From Bacteroidota bacterium (GTDB lineage Bacteria > Bacteroidota > Bacteroidia > Chitinophagales > LD1), in contig CANJLD010000008.1 in assembly GCA_947475165.1 (NCBI GenBank), positions 1-64,000 on the forward strand: DNA of 64,000 nucleotides, in the 5' to 3' direction. Both the position numbers and the translations under genes were made by a program. The notes beneath the pieces are model-generated. The model was not told the origin of the DNA. It was given only the letters and a program-made list of their open reading frames with translations, and did not search any database. Shown here piece after piece: positions 46,045 to 54,764 of the stretch; positions within the stretch are counted from its first letter, which is position 1, and each line of letters begins with the position of its first letter.

Positions 46045-46205
46045 TTGCCTCACCCCCCGGCCCCCTCTCCATGAGCCTCATCCGGTCTTCGACCACCTTC
46101 TCCTGCCAGAGAAGGGAAAAGGAATTAAATGCAGTTTGTTTGGAGAGGGGGTGGATACAAAACCACCCCGCCCTTCGGGCACCCCTCCTGTTAGGAGGGG
46201 AAAAT
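46045..46205. repeat. GC-rich composite palindromic repeat
   Basis: CCCCCTCTCC at 46061 and its complement GGAGAGGGGG at 46142 flank about 70 bp; a second hairpin (CCCCTCCTG / TAGGAGGGG) follows to 46200. The left end is nearly the same as 47327-47377, where the two arms sit next to each other. Confidence 0.75.
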
Positions 46206-46301
46206 GTAAAATTTTGCAAAAATGGTTTTGTTGACGCAATGCGGAAATGTTGATGGCGTTTTTAGGTTGTAATTATTTTTTAAAACCTAAACCAAATTAA
46301 G

Positions 46302-47261
46302 ATGGAAGCCATTGTAAAAAATGAGTACCCATGCGCTCAGAAAGACGCTTACAGCGTGCTTGAAACAGCATGGGGCAATTATGCAACGCATATTGCTCCT
46401 TTTACTAACTACAAACCAAGCAAGTATATTCTTGCGCTAGCTGCCACTGCCAAGCTACGAATAAAGGCAGCGCGTGAGTTGCCGGATTTTCAGGCGCGAA
46501 GCGGGCTGGCAGAGGAATTGAAAATAATGGTGGGGCAGAAAGCCACCTTATGCTTGAATGATTTTCAGTTATTGAAGGGATATATTGATGAGGCCTTTAA
46601 GGGAGACAATATTGCTTTACGCAAACCGAATTATGAAGAGGCAGGACAGTTGTATTACCGAGAGGCTGCGCAAAATGATTGGGAGAGTGTGCAGAGTTTG
46701 GGTGACTCGATGAAGGGATATATTGACAGTAAGCTGGCGGTGCTTACTACCGATGGTGCGATGCCGGGAACTTTTGAAGGAGAGGTGGAAGGCAGGAGAT
46801 TGCTTTTTGAAGAAAAGTATGCTGCTTTTAAGGCGGCAGAGCAAACGCAAGTAGCCACCGCAGAAAAGGTGACTGCTACGAATGCCTGTTACCGCGAGGG
46901 AATGGATATGATGAAGGACGGGCAACGGGTGTTTGTGAATGACCCTGACATAAAATCGTTGTTTGTGTTTGCGAGTTTGCTGGATATGATTAACCCGAAG
47001 GTGGCAGGCATAAAGGGACGGCTACAGGATAGTGTAACGAATGTGAATTTGACCGGAGCAACGGGAACGTTTACACCGGAGGGCGAACCGGCAATTATTA
47101 CAGAAACGGATGAGAATGGCGAGTATGCTGTGTTGCGATTACGCGCGGGAACTTACCAGGTGAAGTGGGTGCTGGCAGGTTATATTATTTTGGAGGATAC
47201 CGTGGTGATTGAGTTGCAAACGGTGAAGACGAAGAATTATAAGCTGGTGGCGAACCCGTAG
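46302..47261 (+). CDS. Helical protein with C-terminal carboxypeptidase-regulatory-like domain
   Basis: 319 residues, no signal peptide. Residues 1 to about 235 are helical with no family I can name (AYSVLETAWGNYATHIAPF, AARELPDFQARSGLAEEL). The last about 75 residues are a beta-sandwich of the carboxypeptidase-regulatory type (TETDENGEYAVLRLRAGTYQVKW). That domain is usually extracellular, so its presence in a leaderless protein is odd. The gene follows the 21-bp array on the plus strand and is followed by a strong terminator, so it stands alone. Confidence 0.8.
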   Translation: MEAIVKNEYPCAQKDAYSVLETAWGNYATHIAPFTNYKPSKYILALAATAKLRIKAARELPDFQARSGLAEELKIMVGQKATLCLNDFQLLKGYIDEAFKGDNIALRKPNYEEAGQLYYREAAQNDWESVQSLGDSMKGYIDSKLAVLTTDGAMPGTFEGEVEGRRLLFEEKYAAFKAAEQTQVATAEKVTATNACYREGMDMMKDGQRVFVNDPDIKSLFVFASLLDMINPKVAGIKGRLQDSVTNVNLTGATGTFTPEGEPAIITETDENGEYAVLRLRAGTYQVKWVLAGYIILEDTVVIELQTVKTKNYKLVANP

Positions 47262-47293
47262 TGCAGATATGAGGATTTGACGATTTGATGATG

Positions 47294-47326
47294 AAAGCCT
47301 CTCGGTTAAACCGAGAGGCTTTTTTT
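47294..47326 (+). terminator. Terminator of the 46302-47261 gene
   Basis: 14-bp perfect stem AAAGCCTCTCGGTT with a one-base loop centre, followed by a T run. Confidence 0.92.
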
Positions 47327-47377
47327 GCCTCACCCCCCTGCCCCCTCTCCATGAAAAATGGAGAGGGGGTGGTTTTG
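47327..47377. repeat. Palindromic repeat, compact copy of the 46045 element
   Basis: Begins TGCCTCACCCCCC as at 46046 and forms a stem CCCCCTCTCCAT / ATGGAGAGGGGG with a 4-nt loop, ending GTGGTTTTGC. Lies directly behind the terminator. Confidence 0.82.
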
Positions 47378-47480
47378 CGCTACGTATGACCTGATTGCGT
47401 GGCGGGATTATTTGGGTTTACGGATTATTTGGTTAACCTTTACTGCACACAACTAACACACACTTTAAAATTTTATTGGC

Positions 47481-48308
47481 ATGAAAAAACTACTACTCGT
47501 TATCTCTTGTGCGTTTTTGTTTAGTGCAAATGTTAGAGCGCAGATTACTCTTGAGCATACGTTTGATTCCACTAATTCTAATCGTGTCTACTGCACTGAT
47601 ATTGGCAATAACGATTTTAAATATGTAGTTTTCAATTGGTATAGCAATAGCTTCAGTTTATATAATATGGATATGACACCATATCTAACGAACATTGTAT
47701 TACCTGCCGGTGACTCAATATCTCAAGGCTTTGTTGTTATTTATGTTACAAAATCACTGTTTGATTGTGACTCCACAAATATTGAGTATGCCTATGAATA
47801 CAAAAATGATTCAAGGCATCCTTTTAGGATATTAAGAACAGATGGAACACTGATATTTAAGGAAGATAGTGCAACAGGTCCTTATTGTTATGGATGTTTG
47901 GGAGGAGCTAATGATGAAAGGCCGATACTCAACACTTCATCCGGCACAAAACTTTTCCTTCAAAAAACAGATGCAACTTTTAGTTGGTCTCAATTGCGAG
48001 TTTATTCTTTATGTGGTAATTTGCCGACTAATGTGTATGATTTTTCAGATGAAAAATCTTTTGTGAAAGTTTTTCCTAACCCAGCGGACATGACGCTAAA
48101 TTTTGAGATTACATTCCCTAATAATACAGAGCAATTTCAGCTTATGATTATTGATAATAATGGAAACGAACAAAAGCGAGAGAATATTGATTTTATGCAC
48201 AATAGATATTTTTTAGATGTTGGGAATTTTAGCAGTGGAACCTACTTATACTCTCTTGTTTCAAAGAGTAAATCGTATCAGTCAGGAAAATTTGTAATCA
48301 CCAAATAA
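47481..48308 (+). CDS. Secreted protein with T9SS type A sorting tail
   Basis: 275 residues. Signal peptide ending NVRAQ; a beta-rich body of about 180 residues with several Cys (YCYGCLGG), somewhat like lamin-tail/LTD folds (weak); type A T9SS tail (VFPNPADMTLNFEI ... SSGTYLYSLV ... GKFVITK). 30 bp upstream of the tail-fibre-like gene and probably co-transcribed. Confidence 0.78.
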   Translation: MKKLLLVISCAFLFSANVRAQITLEHTFDSTNSNRVYCTDIGNNDFKYVVFNWYSNSFSLYNMDMTPYLTNIVLPAGDSISQGFVVIYVTKSLFDCDSTNIEYAYEYKNDSRHPFRILRTDGTLIFKEDSATGPYCYGCLGGANDERPILNTSSGTKLFLQKTDATFSWSQLRVYSLCGNLPTNVYDFSDEKSFVKVFPNPADMTLNFEITFPNNTEQFQLMIIDNNGNEQKRENIDFMHNRYFLDVGNFSSGTYLYSLVSKSKSYQSGKFVITK

Positions 48309-48338
48309 TAGAATGCTTGATAATTAAAATTAATACTC

Positions 48339-51300
48339 ATGAAAAAAGAAATCAAATTATTGATGCTTATCATAGTGGTAGGTGTTAATGCCAATTTCAA
48401 TTTTGTTTTAGGACAATCTACAATTACTGGAAATGGTTTAAGTGGTGGTGGAATCCCAACACCCGCTGAATATTTGGGAAGCAGTAATGGTTATGATGTA
48501 CTATTTAGAGCAAACGGCACAGAGCGTATGCGGATTTTGCAAAGCAACGGGAATGTTGGTATAGGCATTACAACACCCCAAAATTTACTACACCAACACT
48601 TAGCAGACAATGTTAATGTGTTTCATCAATTTACCAATGGAAATACTGGCAGTGGCAGTGCCACCACAGGTTTTAGAATTGGGTTAGCGTATAACTCCAC
48701 TTCCGGCTTGTCGGATGTTACAATAAGACATTTTCAGGAGAATGCCAGAATGATATTTGCCACCACTGATGCTCAAGGGCATTGGACAAGGATGCGGATT
48801 GAAAATTATATTATGCCTGCTAATCCTTATTCTGCTACTGCTTTTACTTCAAAACCATTAAACAGGGTGGGAATTTTTGAAGAAGAAAGTATAAATGGTG
48901 CTTATGTTGACCAACCGCCTTTGGCGCTGTTGTATTTAGGACACCATTGGTCGCCTAGCAATGGCGGGCATAGGTCGTGGATGGATATAGGTAGCTACAT
49001 AAGTGCGAAAACCGATTATATGTATGTAGGAACCAAAAATGCTTATACAGGAGGTACTTGGTATGAGCCATGGAGCAACTGGGAAAATGCGGTGATATCG
49101 TGGGGGGATAATTTAAACGGACCGGAGGGTGCCGATGATTTGGAGTTTATTTTTACCGGACCTACAGGAAGTTACGGACATGCGGGAACATGGGATGGGT
49201 TGGAAGTAGGAAAGTTTAGCCCCTATGGGCGTTTAGGCATTGGTAATTTTGCAGCCACGACAGCGAATGGTTCGGGCATTGCACCACGCAGACGGCTTGA
49301 AATATATGATGAGCATTTGATGGATTTAGGAGGCGGAGCTTTTGCTGATGCGCCTCAATTGCGACTTACTTATACCCCCAATGCCAATATTAACTTAGGT
49401 ATTCATACGGATTTTCAAACGACTGCTGATGGACATCTTTTAATTAAAACAGAAAGTAGTGGAACAGGAAAGAATGTGGGCATAAATTTTACCACCGCTA
49501 CCTCGCCTGCTCCAGCCCAAACACTTGATGTAAACGGGACGGCTGCTATACGCGCTGTAAATGGCCCGACAAATACGCTTGATAAAATTCTCGTTTGGAA
49601 TGATGCAAACAATGGCGAGATAAAGTATCGAGATGCTTCTTCATTAGGAAATGTTTCTGCTTGTACTACTCCAGCCCCTGCCGATAATCTCCTTACAAAG
49701 TGGAGTCCAGCATCTTCAAAAATTATTTGTAATAGTATTGTTTATGATGATGGAGATAGAGTTGGTGTAAATACTGGTAATACTCTGACCGCTAGCAAGT
49801 TTGAGGTAAAAAACAACAATAGAATAATTGGCACTGCCAGTTATTCTACTTCAAATACTAATCTTGTTAATATTGGTGTATTCGGCTATGGACAAAATGC
49901 TACCAATGCCAATGTTGGGATAGTGGGTAATTCGCCCGCGCAGATAACTTTTGCCGGTGTGCCTCCAGCTATTGTTACATCCACGGGAATAACATTAACT
50001 ACGTTGCCAATGAATGTAGGTGTTATTGGCAGGGCACAGGGAAACACATACAATTTTGGAGGTATATTTGAAGCCAACTTAGCAGTAGGTTGCCCTAAAA
50101 TGAATATTGGTGTATATGCCAGTGCACGTAAAAGTTGCTATACCAACTTTCCGCAAGGTGGATTAGCCGGATATTTTAATGGCGGTACTTGGTCAACAAG
50201 TTCATGGCAAACAGTTTCTGATGTTCGATTTAAAGACAGTATCCAAGGTGTTAATAATGCTTTAGAAGTAATAGCCCGTTTACGACCGCATAGCTATGTA
50301 TACAAAGCAGATAGTTTCCCTTACATGAATTTGTCTTTGAGAAAAAGTTTTGGCTTCATTGCTCAAGAAGTGGATACAGTGCTACCTATGTTGGTTCATT
50401 CAACATTAAGACCACCTGTAATAGATACAGCTGGAAATATACTTCAAGATACCATGACAATCTTTGGATTGAATTATACAGAACTCATCCCCTTTGCCAT
50501 CCGCGCCATACAAGAACTCGACTCACTGAAAGTAGGAACCACCACCACCAAAGCCGATAGCAACCATGTAGTAAAATGGAACACTACCGATAAGACACTT
50601 GTTAACAGCCAGATTTACGATAATGGCAACCGGATAGGTATACCGACAGTAAGTGCGAGTTCTTTTTTGAATGTGTTTGGGCATAATGATACTATAACGG
50701 GGAACTTTACTTCGGATTTTGGTTATGCTACTGAGGTGGTAAATGCAAGTTACAGCACAGATGGCAACCCTAATATGGTGGTGGCTGTGAGGGGTTATAG
50801 TAAATATATAGATTTTGGCAGTGATGCTGATGGTATAGGCGGAATGTTTGAGGGCGGGATGTATGGAAGTTACAACAAGGCGAGCGGAACTAATTTTACA
50901 GAGGTGGGTGTAGTAGGTGAAGCTGAAAATGCGAGCGGAAGAAATATGGGAGTGGTTGGTGTGGCACACCAGGAGGGTGTTGCAGATAATGCAGGAGTGA
51001 TGGGCAAAGCGGATAGTTCGGAAACCTTTAATGTAGGCGTGCTGGGTGTGGCGGAGTATGTTAGTACGACTTCGGATAATGTGGGTGTAACCGGTTTTGC
51101 ATCGGGTTCGGACAATTATAACATAGGCGGTGATTTTGAAGCGACAGATGCACCGGGAACTAATTACGGAGTATTTGCCTATGCCGGTGGCTCGTCACCG
51201 AGTTACTATGCGGGCTATTTTGATGGGGATGTGCACTCTACAGGTACAGTGACATGGGCAAGTGACGGTATGCTGAAAAAGAATGTGGCAGATATGAACC

Positions 51301-52007
51301 CGAATACTGCGTTGGCTAAGTTGTTGCTTTTGCAACCTAAAACCTACGAGTTTAAAAGAGCCGACTACCCTTATCTGAGTTTGCCGCAAGGTACGCAGAA
51401 CGGATTGATTGCGCAGGAGGTTCAGCAGGTGTTTCCGGAGTTGGTGAAAGATATTAAGCAACCGGAGAGAAAGGATAAGGATGGTAAGACGGTGAGCCCG
51501 GAATTAGAATATAAAGGATTGAATTATGCGGGTTTGATACCGGTGCTGGTGAGTGCGGTGAAGGAGCAGCAGACGAAGATAGATTCGCTGGAGGATGTGA
51601 TTAATACGCGGTTGGCGGAGATTGAGGCGCGGTTGAATATGTGTTGCGGTAGTGGAAAGAGAGATGAAGGAGAAGGCGAAGGAGTTGTTGGTGATAACAC
51701 CAACAACGGCACTGTTAACCGGTTGACGGTGGAGTTGAGCAGTATGCAGGTGGTGGTGCTTGAGCAGAATGTGCCTAACCCTTTTGCGGAGCAGACTTCT
51801 ATTTCGTATTTTATACCTGAGAACGTGAGCGGAGCGCAGTTGATTTTTAGTGATATGATGGGGAATGCGATTAAGACTGTTGAGGTGAAGAGCGGTTATG
51901 GTGTGGTTACTGTTTTTGCTTCGAATCTTAGCACGGGGCAGTATAGTTATTCGTTGCTAATTGATGGTAAGGTGGCGGAGAGTAAGAAGATGGTGAAGCA
52001 GCGGTAA
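48339..52007 (+). CDS. Tail-fibre-like surface protein with two S74 (endosialidase chaperone) domains and T9SS tail
   Basis: 1222 residues. Signal peptide ending FVLGQ. A long N-terminal fibre region with ERMRILQSNGNVGIG-type repeats. First S74 domain near 625-735 (SDVRFKDSI ... FGFIAQEVDTVLP ... GLNYTELIPF). Second fibre part, then a second S74 domain near 975-1090 (SDGMLKKNV ... GLIAQEVQQVFPE ... GLNYAGLIPVL), a short coiled coil and a type A T9SS tail (VPNPFAEQTSISYF ... LSTGQYSYSLL). S74 domains trimerise fibres and can cut themselves off at the leading Ser. A repeat-family arm starts at the base after the stop codon. Confidence 0.9.
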   Translation: MKKEIKLLMLIIVVGVNANFNFVLGQSTITGNGLSGGGIPTPAEYLGSSNGYDVLFRANGTERMRILQSNGNVGIGITTPQNLLHQHLADNVNVFHQFTNGNTGSGSATTGFRIGLAYNSTSGLSDVTIRHFQENARMIFATTDAQGHWTRMRIENYIMPANPYSATAFTSKPLNRVGIFEEESINGAYVDQPPLALLYLGHHWSPSNGGHRSWMDIGSYISAKTDYMYVGTKNAYTGGTWYEPWSNWENAVISWGDNLNGPEGADDLEFIFTGPTGSYGHAGTWDGLEVGKFSPYGRLGIGNFAATTANGSGIAPRRRLEIYDEHLMDLGGGAFADAPQLRLTYTPNANINLGIHTDFQTTADGHLLIKTESSGTGKNVGINFTTATSPAPAQTLDVNGTAAIRAVNGPTNTLDKILVWNDANNGEIKYRDASSLGNVSACTTPAPADNLLTKWSPASSKIICNSIVYDDGDRVGVNTGNTLTASKFEVKNNNRIIGTASYSTSNTNLVNIGVFGYGQNATNANVGIVGNSPAQITFAGVPPAIVTSTGITLTTLPMNVGVIGRAQGNTYNFGGIFEANLAVGCPKMNIGVYASARKSCYTNFPQGGLAGYFNGGTWSTSSWQTVSDVRFKDSIQGVNNALEVIARLRPHSYVYKADSFPYMNLSLRKSFGFIAQEVDTVLPMLVHSTLRPPVIDTAGNILQDTMTIFGLNYTELIPFAIRAIQELDSLKVGTTTTKADSNHVVKWNTTDKTLVNSQIYDNGNRIGIPTVSASSFLNVFGHNDTITGNFTSDFGYATEVVNASYSTDGNPNMVVAVRGYSKYIDFGSDADGIGGMFEGGMYGSYNKASGTNFTEVGVVGEAENASGRNMGVVGVAHQEGVADNAGVMGKADSSETFNVGVLGVAEYVSTTSDNVGVTGFASGSDNYNIGGDFEATDAPGTNYGVFAYAGGSSPSYYAGYFDGDVHSTGTVTWASDGMLKKNVADMNPNTALAKLLLLQPKTYEFKRADYPYLSLPQGTQNGLIAQEVQQVFPELVKDIKQPERKDKDGKTVSPELEYKGLNYAGLIPVLVSAVKEQQTKIDSLEDVINTRLAEIEARLNMCCGSGKRDEGEGEGVVGDNTNNGTVNRLTVELSSMQVVVLEQNVPNPFAEQTSISYFIPENVSGAQLIFSDMMGNAIKTVEVKSGYGVVTVFASNLSTGQYSYSLLIDGKVAESKKMVKQR

Positions 52008-52034
52008 AACCCCTAAATCCCCTAAAGGGGACTT
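52008..52034. repeat. Single arm of the CCCCTAAATCCCC palindromic family
   Basis: Starts at the base after the TAA of the tail-fibre gene; self-complementary core CCCCTAAAGGGG. Matches the arms at 40666 and 38220. Confidence 0.85.
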
Positions 52035-52042
52035 AAATACAG

Positions 52043-52065
52043 AAGCCCTGCGATGCGGGGCTTTT
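52043..52065 (+). terminator. Terminator of the tail-fibre gene
   Basis: 9-bp stem AAGCCCTGC / GCGGGGCTT (one G-T pair), 3-nt loop, then TTTT. Confidence 0.85.
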
Positions 52066-52090
52066 GCATTTTATATTGGCTTTTTGGGTT

Positions 52091-52180
52091 AGGGATAGTA
52101 GTGGAAAGCCCGAAGCCCGCTTTGGGGCGAGGACTTGTAACGGATAGCCCGCCCGCTGCTTTGAGCGGGAACCCCCTGCT
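52091..52180. repeat. Candidate GC-rich structured intergenic element
   Basis: GATAGTAGTGGAAAGCCCG ... GGACTTGTAACGGATAGCCCG ... is far richer in GC than its surroundings and has several CCCG/CGGG complementary words. It looks like a repeated structured element of the sort found between Bacteroidota genes, but only one copy is in this window. Confidence 0.4.
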
Positions 52181-52248
52181 GTATCTCAATTTTTCTTTTA
52201 GCTTCGTCCGCTTAGAAAATAAAGTGAGTCAACATAAATATAAAGAAG

Positions 52249-53475
52249 ATGGGATGTTCAACATGCACTACCGCTAAAGACGGTGTAGTGGCGGGCTGCC
52301 AGACTACTGGAGGATGCAGCACAGGCGGATGTAACCGCATGAATGTGATGGATTGGTTTGCCGATATGCCTATTTCATTCAACGAGAATTTCAACATTAT
52401 AGAGGTAAGTTTTAAAAAGGGCTCGCGCAAAGGTTTTTACCGTAATCCTTCTAATCTGGATTTTAATAAAGGACAATTGGTGGTGGTGGAAGCCGCACAG
52501 GGCTATGATGTGGGCGAGGTGAGTTTGCAGGGAGAATTAGTGAAACTGCAGATGAAAAAACGCAAGGTGACGGAGCGCGATGATACTATCCGCAATGTGA
52601 TGCGTGTGGCGAATGAAGCTGATATTAATGCGCTGCTGGATGCGCGCAACAAAGAAAAAGATACGCTGATACGCGCCCGCGCTATGGCACGCCAACTAAA
52701 ACTGGAAATGAAAATTGGCGATATCGAATATCAGGGCGACAATAAGAAAGCAACCATATTTTATACAGCAGATGGTCGCGTAGATTTCCGCGAACTGGTG
52801 AAAGTTTATGCGCGCGATTTTAAAGTAAAGATTGAAATGCGTCAGATAGGTGCGCGTCAGGAAGCCGCGCGTGTGGGTGGTATTGGCACTTGCGGAAGAG
52901 AGTTGTGCTGTTCAACATGGCTTAACGATTTTAAATCGGTAACTACTCAGGCGGTGCGTTATCAGAACCTTGCCATTAACACTGATAAGTTGAGCGGACA
53001 ATGCGGACGTTTGAAATGCTGTTTGAATTACGAGCTGGATACTTACAACGATTCGCTGAAGAGTTTTCCGAAACATGCCGACAAGATTGAAACCGAAACC
53101 GGTATAGCATGGCTGCGCAAAACCGAAATTTTGAAAAGACAGATGGTGTATGAATATGCCGAGCAAAAAGGCAATTACATTAAGCTAGATATTGAAGATG
53201 TAAAGGAATTGCTTGCTATGAATAAAGGCGGCAATAAACCAAAGAGCCTCGAAGACTTCGCCATTATAGAAACTATTAAGGTGGACGAAAGCAAGCACGA
53301 GGATTTAGTTGGTCAGGTTACGCTGCAAACTTTAGAAGAGAAAGAACGCAAGAAACGCAGAGCAGGTGGTAACAACCGGAATCAGAACAGTAACCGCAAT
53401 CAATCGAACAGCGGAAACCGCAACCAAGGCAACAAGCCGAAGAACCCGAACCAAAACCGGGATAAGAAAAAATAG
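52249..53475 (+). CDS. PSP1-domain protein (RicT/YaaT-like)
   Basis: 408 residues. Cys-rich N-terminus (GCSTCTTAKDGVVAGCQTTGGCSTGGC), then the PSP1 C-terminal region with GGIGTCGRELCCSTW and SGQCGRLKCCLNYE, the Cys set that carries Fe-S clusters in RicT complexes. The last about 70 residues are Asn/Lys/Arg-rich and disordered. RicT acts in RNA processing control in Bacillus; the Bacteroidota role is unknown. It neighbours gldH, an arrangement common in this phylum. Confidence 0.9.
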   Translation: MGCSTCTTAKDGVVAGCQTTGGCSTGGCNRMNVMDWFADMPISFNENFNIIEVSFKKGSRKGFYRNPSNLDFNKGQLVVVEAAQGYDVGEVSLQGELVKLQMKKRKVTERDDTIRNVMRVANEADINALLDARNKEKDTLIRARAMARQLKLEMKIGDIEYQGDNKKATIFYTADGRVDFRELVKVYARDFKVKIEMRQIGARQEAARVGGIGTCGRELCCSTWLNDFKSVTTQAVRYQNLAINTDKLSGQCGRLKCCLNYELDTYNDSLKSFPKHADKIETETGIAWLRKTEILKRQMVYEYAEQKGNYIKLDIEDVKELLAMNKGGNKPKSLEDFAIIETIKVDESKHEDLVGQVTLQTLEEKERKKRRAGGNNRNQNSNRNQSNSGNRNQGNKPKNPNQNRDKKK

Positions 53476-53557
53476 TAGGCAGTAGGCAAAAAATTAAATA
53501 GGCAATGGACAATAGGCAAGGAAAATTCCAAATTCCAAATTCCAAATTCCAAATTGG
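53475..53557. repeat. Heptanucleotide repeats GTAGGCA and AAATTCC before and inside gldH
   Basis: Units gtaggca (53475, 53482) and taggcaa/tggacaa/taggcaa (53499-53519), then five units aaattcc or aaattgg (53523-53557). The gldH ATG at 53505 lies inside the first group and the second group is translated as its N-terminus. Confidence 0.88.
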
Positions 53558-54038
53558 GAGATTCTTCATTTACTCATTTACTTGTTTAGTCATTTGCGGG
53601 TTACTGTTTTCGTCTTGCGATAAGAATGTGGTGATGGAAAGCCAGCAGAACGTGGTGAACAACAAATGGGATTATGCCGATGCCAAAACTTTTACGGCAG
53701 AAATTACCGATACTGTTCAACATTATAACATAGCCGTAAGTCTTCGCCACGGTTTTAATTTTGAGTGGCGCAACGTTTGGGTGAAAATTGAAACTACTTT
53801 CCCTGATGGTAAAACATATGAAAGAAGAGTAAACCTCGTCCTCTCCGGACCGGATGGTGTTTGGAATGCCGACATACTTGGCGATAACTGCGATATTCTA
53901 ATTCCTATTCAGGATAATGCTTTCTTTCCTCAGGTGGGCAAATACAGTTTCAAAATTTCGCAGGATATGCGCGTGAACCCGCTGGGGTATGTAAAAACTG
54001 TAGGAATGCGGATTGAAAAATATTCTACTCCGAAATAA
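53505..54038 (+). CDS. gldH: Gliding motility lipoprotein GldH
   Basis: 177 residues. Lipoprotein signal with hydrophobic stretch (IYSFTCLVICGLLF) and lipobox FSSC, then a GldH domain (WDYADAKTFTAEITDT, NVWVKIETTFPDGK). GldH is needed for gliding in Flavobacterium. The N-terminus before the hydrophobic part (MDNRQGKFQIPNSKFQIG) is encoded by heptanucleotide repeats and contains the only in-frame ATG upstream of the lipobox. The stop codon abuts the stop of the convergent gene. Confidence 0.92.
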   Translation: MDNRQGKFQIPNSKFQIGRFFIYSFTCLVICGLLFSSCDKNVVMESQQNVVNNKWDYADAKTFTAEITDTVQHYNIAVSLRHGFNFEWRNVWVKIETTFPDGKTYERRVNLVLSGPDGVWNADILGDNCDILIPIQDNAFFPQVGKYSFKISQDMRVNPLGYVKTVGMRIEKYSTPK

Positions 54039-54680
54039 TTACTTCACCGTTCGTAAAACAGTCGGGTCTTCCCATTCCGGTTTGCCGTAAACGCGAACAG
54101 TAATTACGTGCATCAGCAAATCAGCAAACATTTTAAGCACAAGAAAAAGAGGAAGCATGGTAAGAAACCCAACGAACTTTGGAAGAATAATAGTAAGGTG
54201 CATGGGAACTATGCGCGCATAAGGCAAAAAGAAAAGCACTCCTCCGTTTACTTTATGCGTTTTCTCCCATTCTTTCATGCGAATGAAATTCCAAAGTTGG
54301 TCAAGTGCAAAGGCGCCAACCGAAAATTGGAATAGACGCCAGTCAAAAGCTTCTTTTAAATCAGTAATGGTGAATATGAAAATAAAATACCCTAAGTGAA
54401 AGAATCCGTAATGCACAGCGAAGAATCCTGAAAGACAACCTTTCGCTTGCTTATCATTATTCACCGGTTCATTATTTAATTTAATACTTCCCGATTCAAT
54501 ATTTTTAATGGTAGCTAGTTCAAGAAAAGTAAAAAAGCCAATGAGTACACTCTGCGCCCAGTAAATCCAAACCAGTGTTTTAAAACCTGTATTGTAATGC
54601 AGGTAGTAAACAATAATGGCAATATTGATAATAAGTAGCGACCAAAAAGATTGGTCTTTGAATATTTCTTTGAACTTCAT
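54039..54680 (-). CDS. Multi-pass membrane protein (DUF6498-like)
   Basis: 213 residues, about six membrane helices. Features: VWIYWAQSVLIGFFTFLEL near the N-terminus, FFAVHYGFFHLGYFIF in the middle and MPLFLVLKMFADLLMHVI near the end. This resembles DUF6498 proteins of unknown role. Its TAA touches the TAA of gldH on the other strand. Confidence 0.78.
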   Translation of the reverse strand: MKFKEIFKDQSFWSLLIINIAIIVYYLHYNTGFKTLVWIYWAQSVLIGFFTFLELATIKNIESGSIKLNNEPVNNDKQAKGCLSGFFAVHYGFFHLGYFIFIFTITDLKEAFDWRLFQFSVGAFALDQLWNFIRMKEWEKTHKVNGGVLFFLPYARIVPMHLTIILPKFVGFLTMLPLFLVLKMFADLLMHVITVRVYGKPEWEDPTVLRTVK

Positions 54681-54764
54681 TTATTGAAAGTAAAAAATCC
54701 TTTGAGCAAAATCATTAAATGAGTTTGTTCAATTCACTACATTCACACGTCAATTTTTTAAAAC

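Larger units (their letters stand above)
45456..46301. other. 846-bp intergenic region rich in repeats
   Basis: Between the divergent genes at 45455 (-) and 46302 (+). Holds the 21-bp array (45673-45945) and a GC-rich composite palindrome (46045-46205). The element CAATGCGGAAATG at 46237-46249 exactly matches part of a unit in the second 21-bp array (62920-63090). No convincing gene; a 73-codon frame across the array is read as a by-product. Confidence 0.7.
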
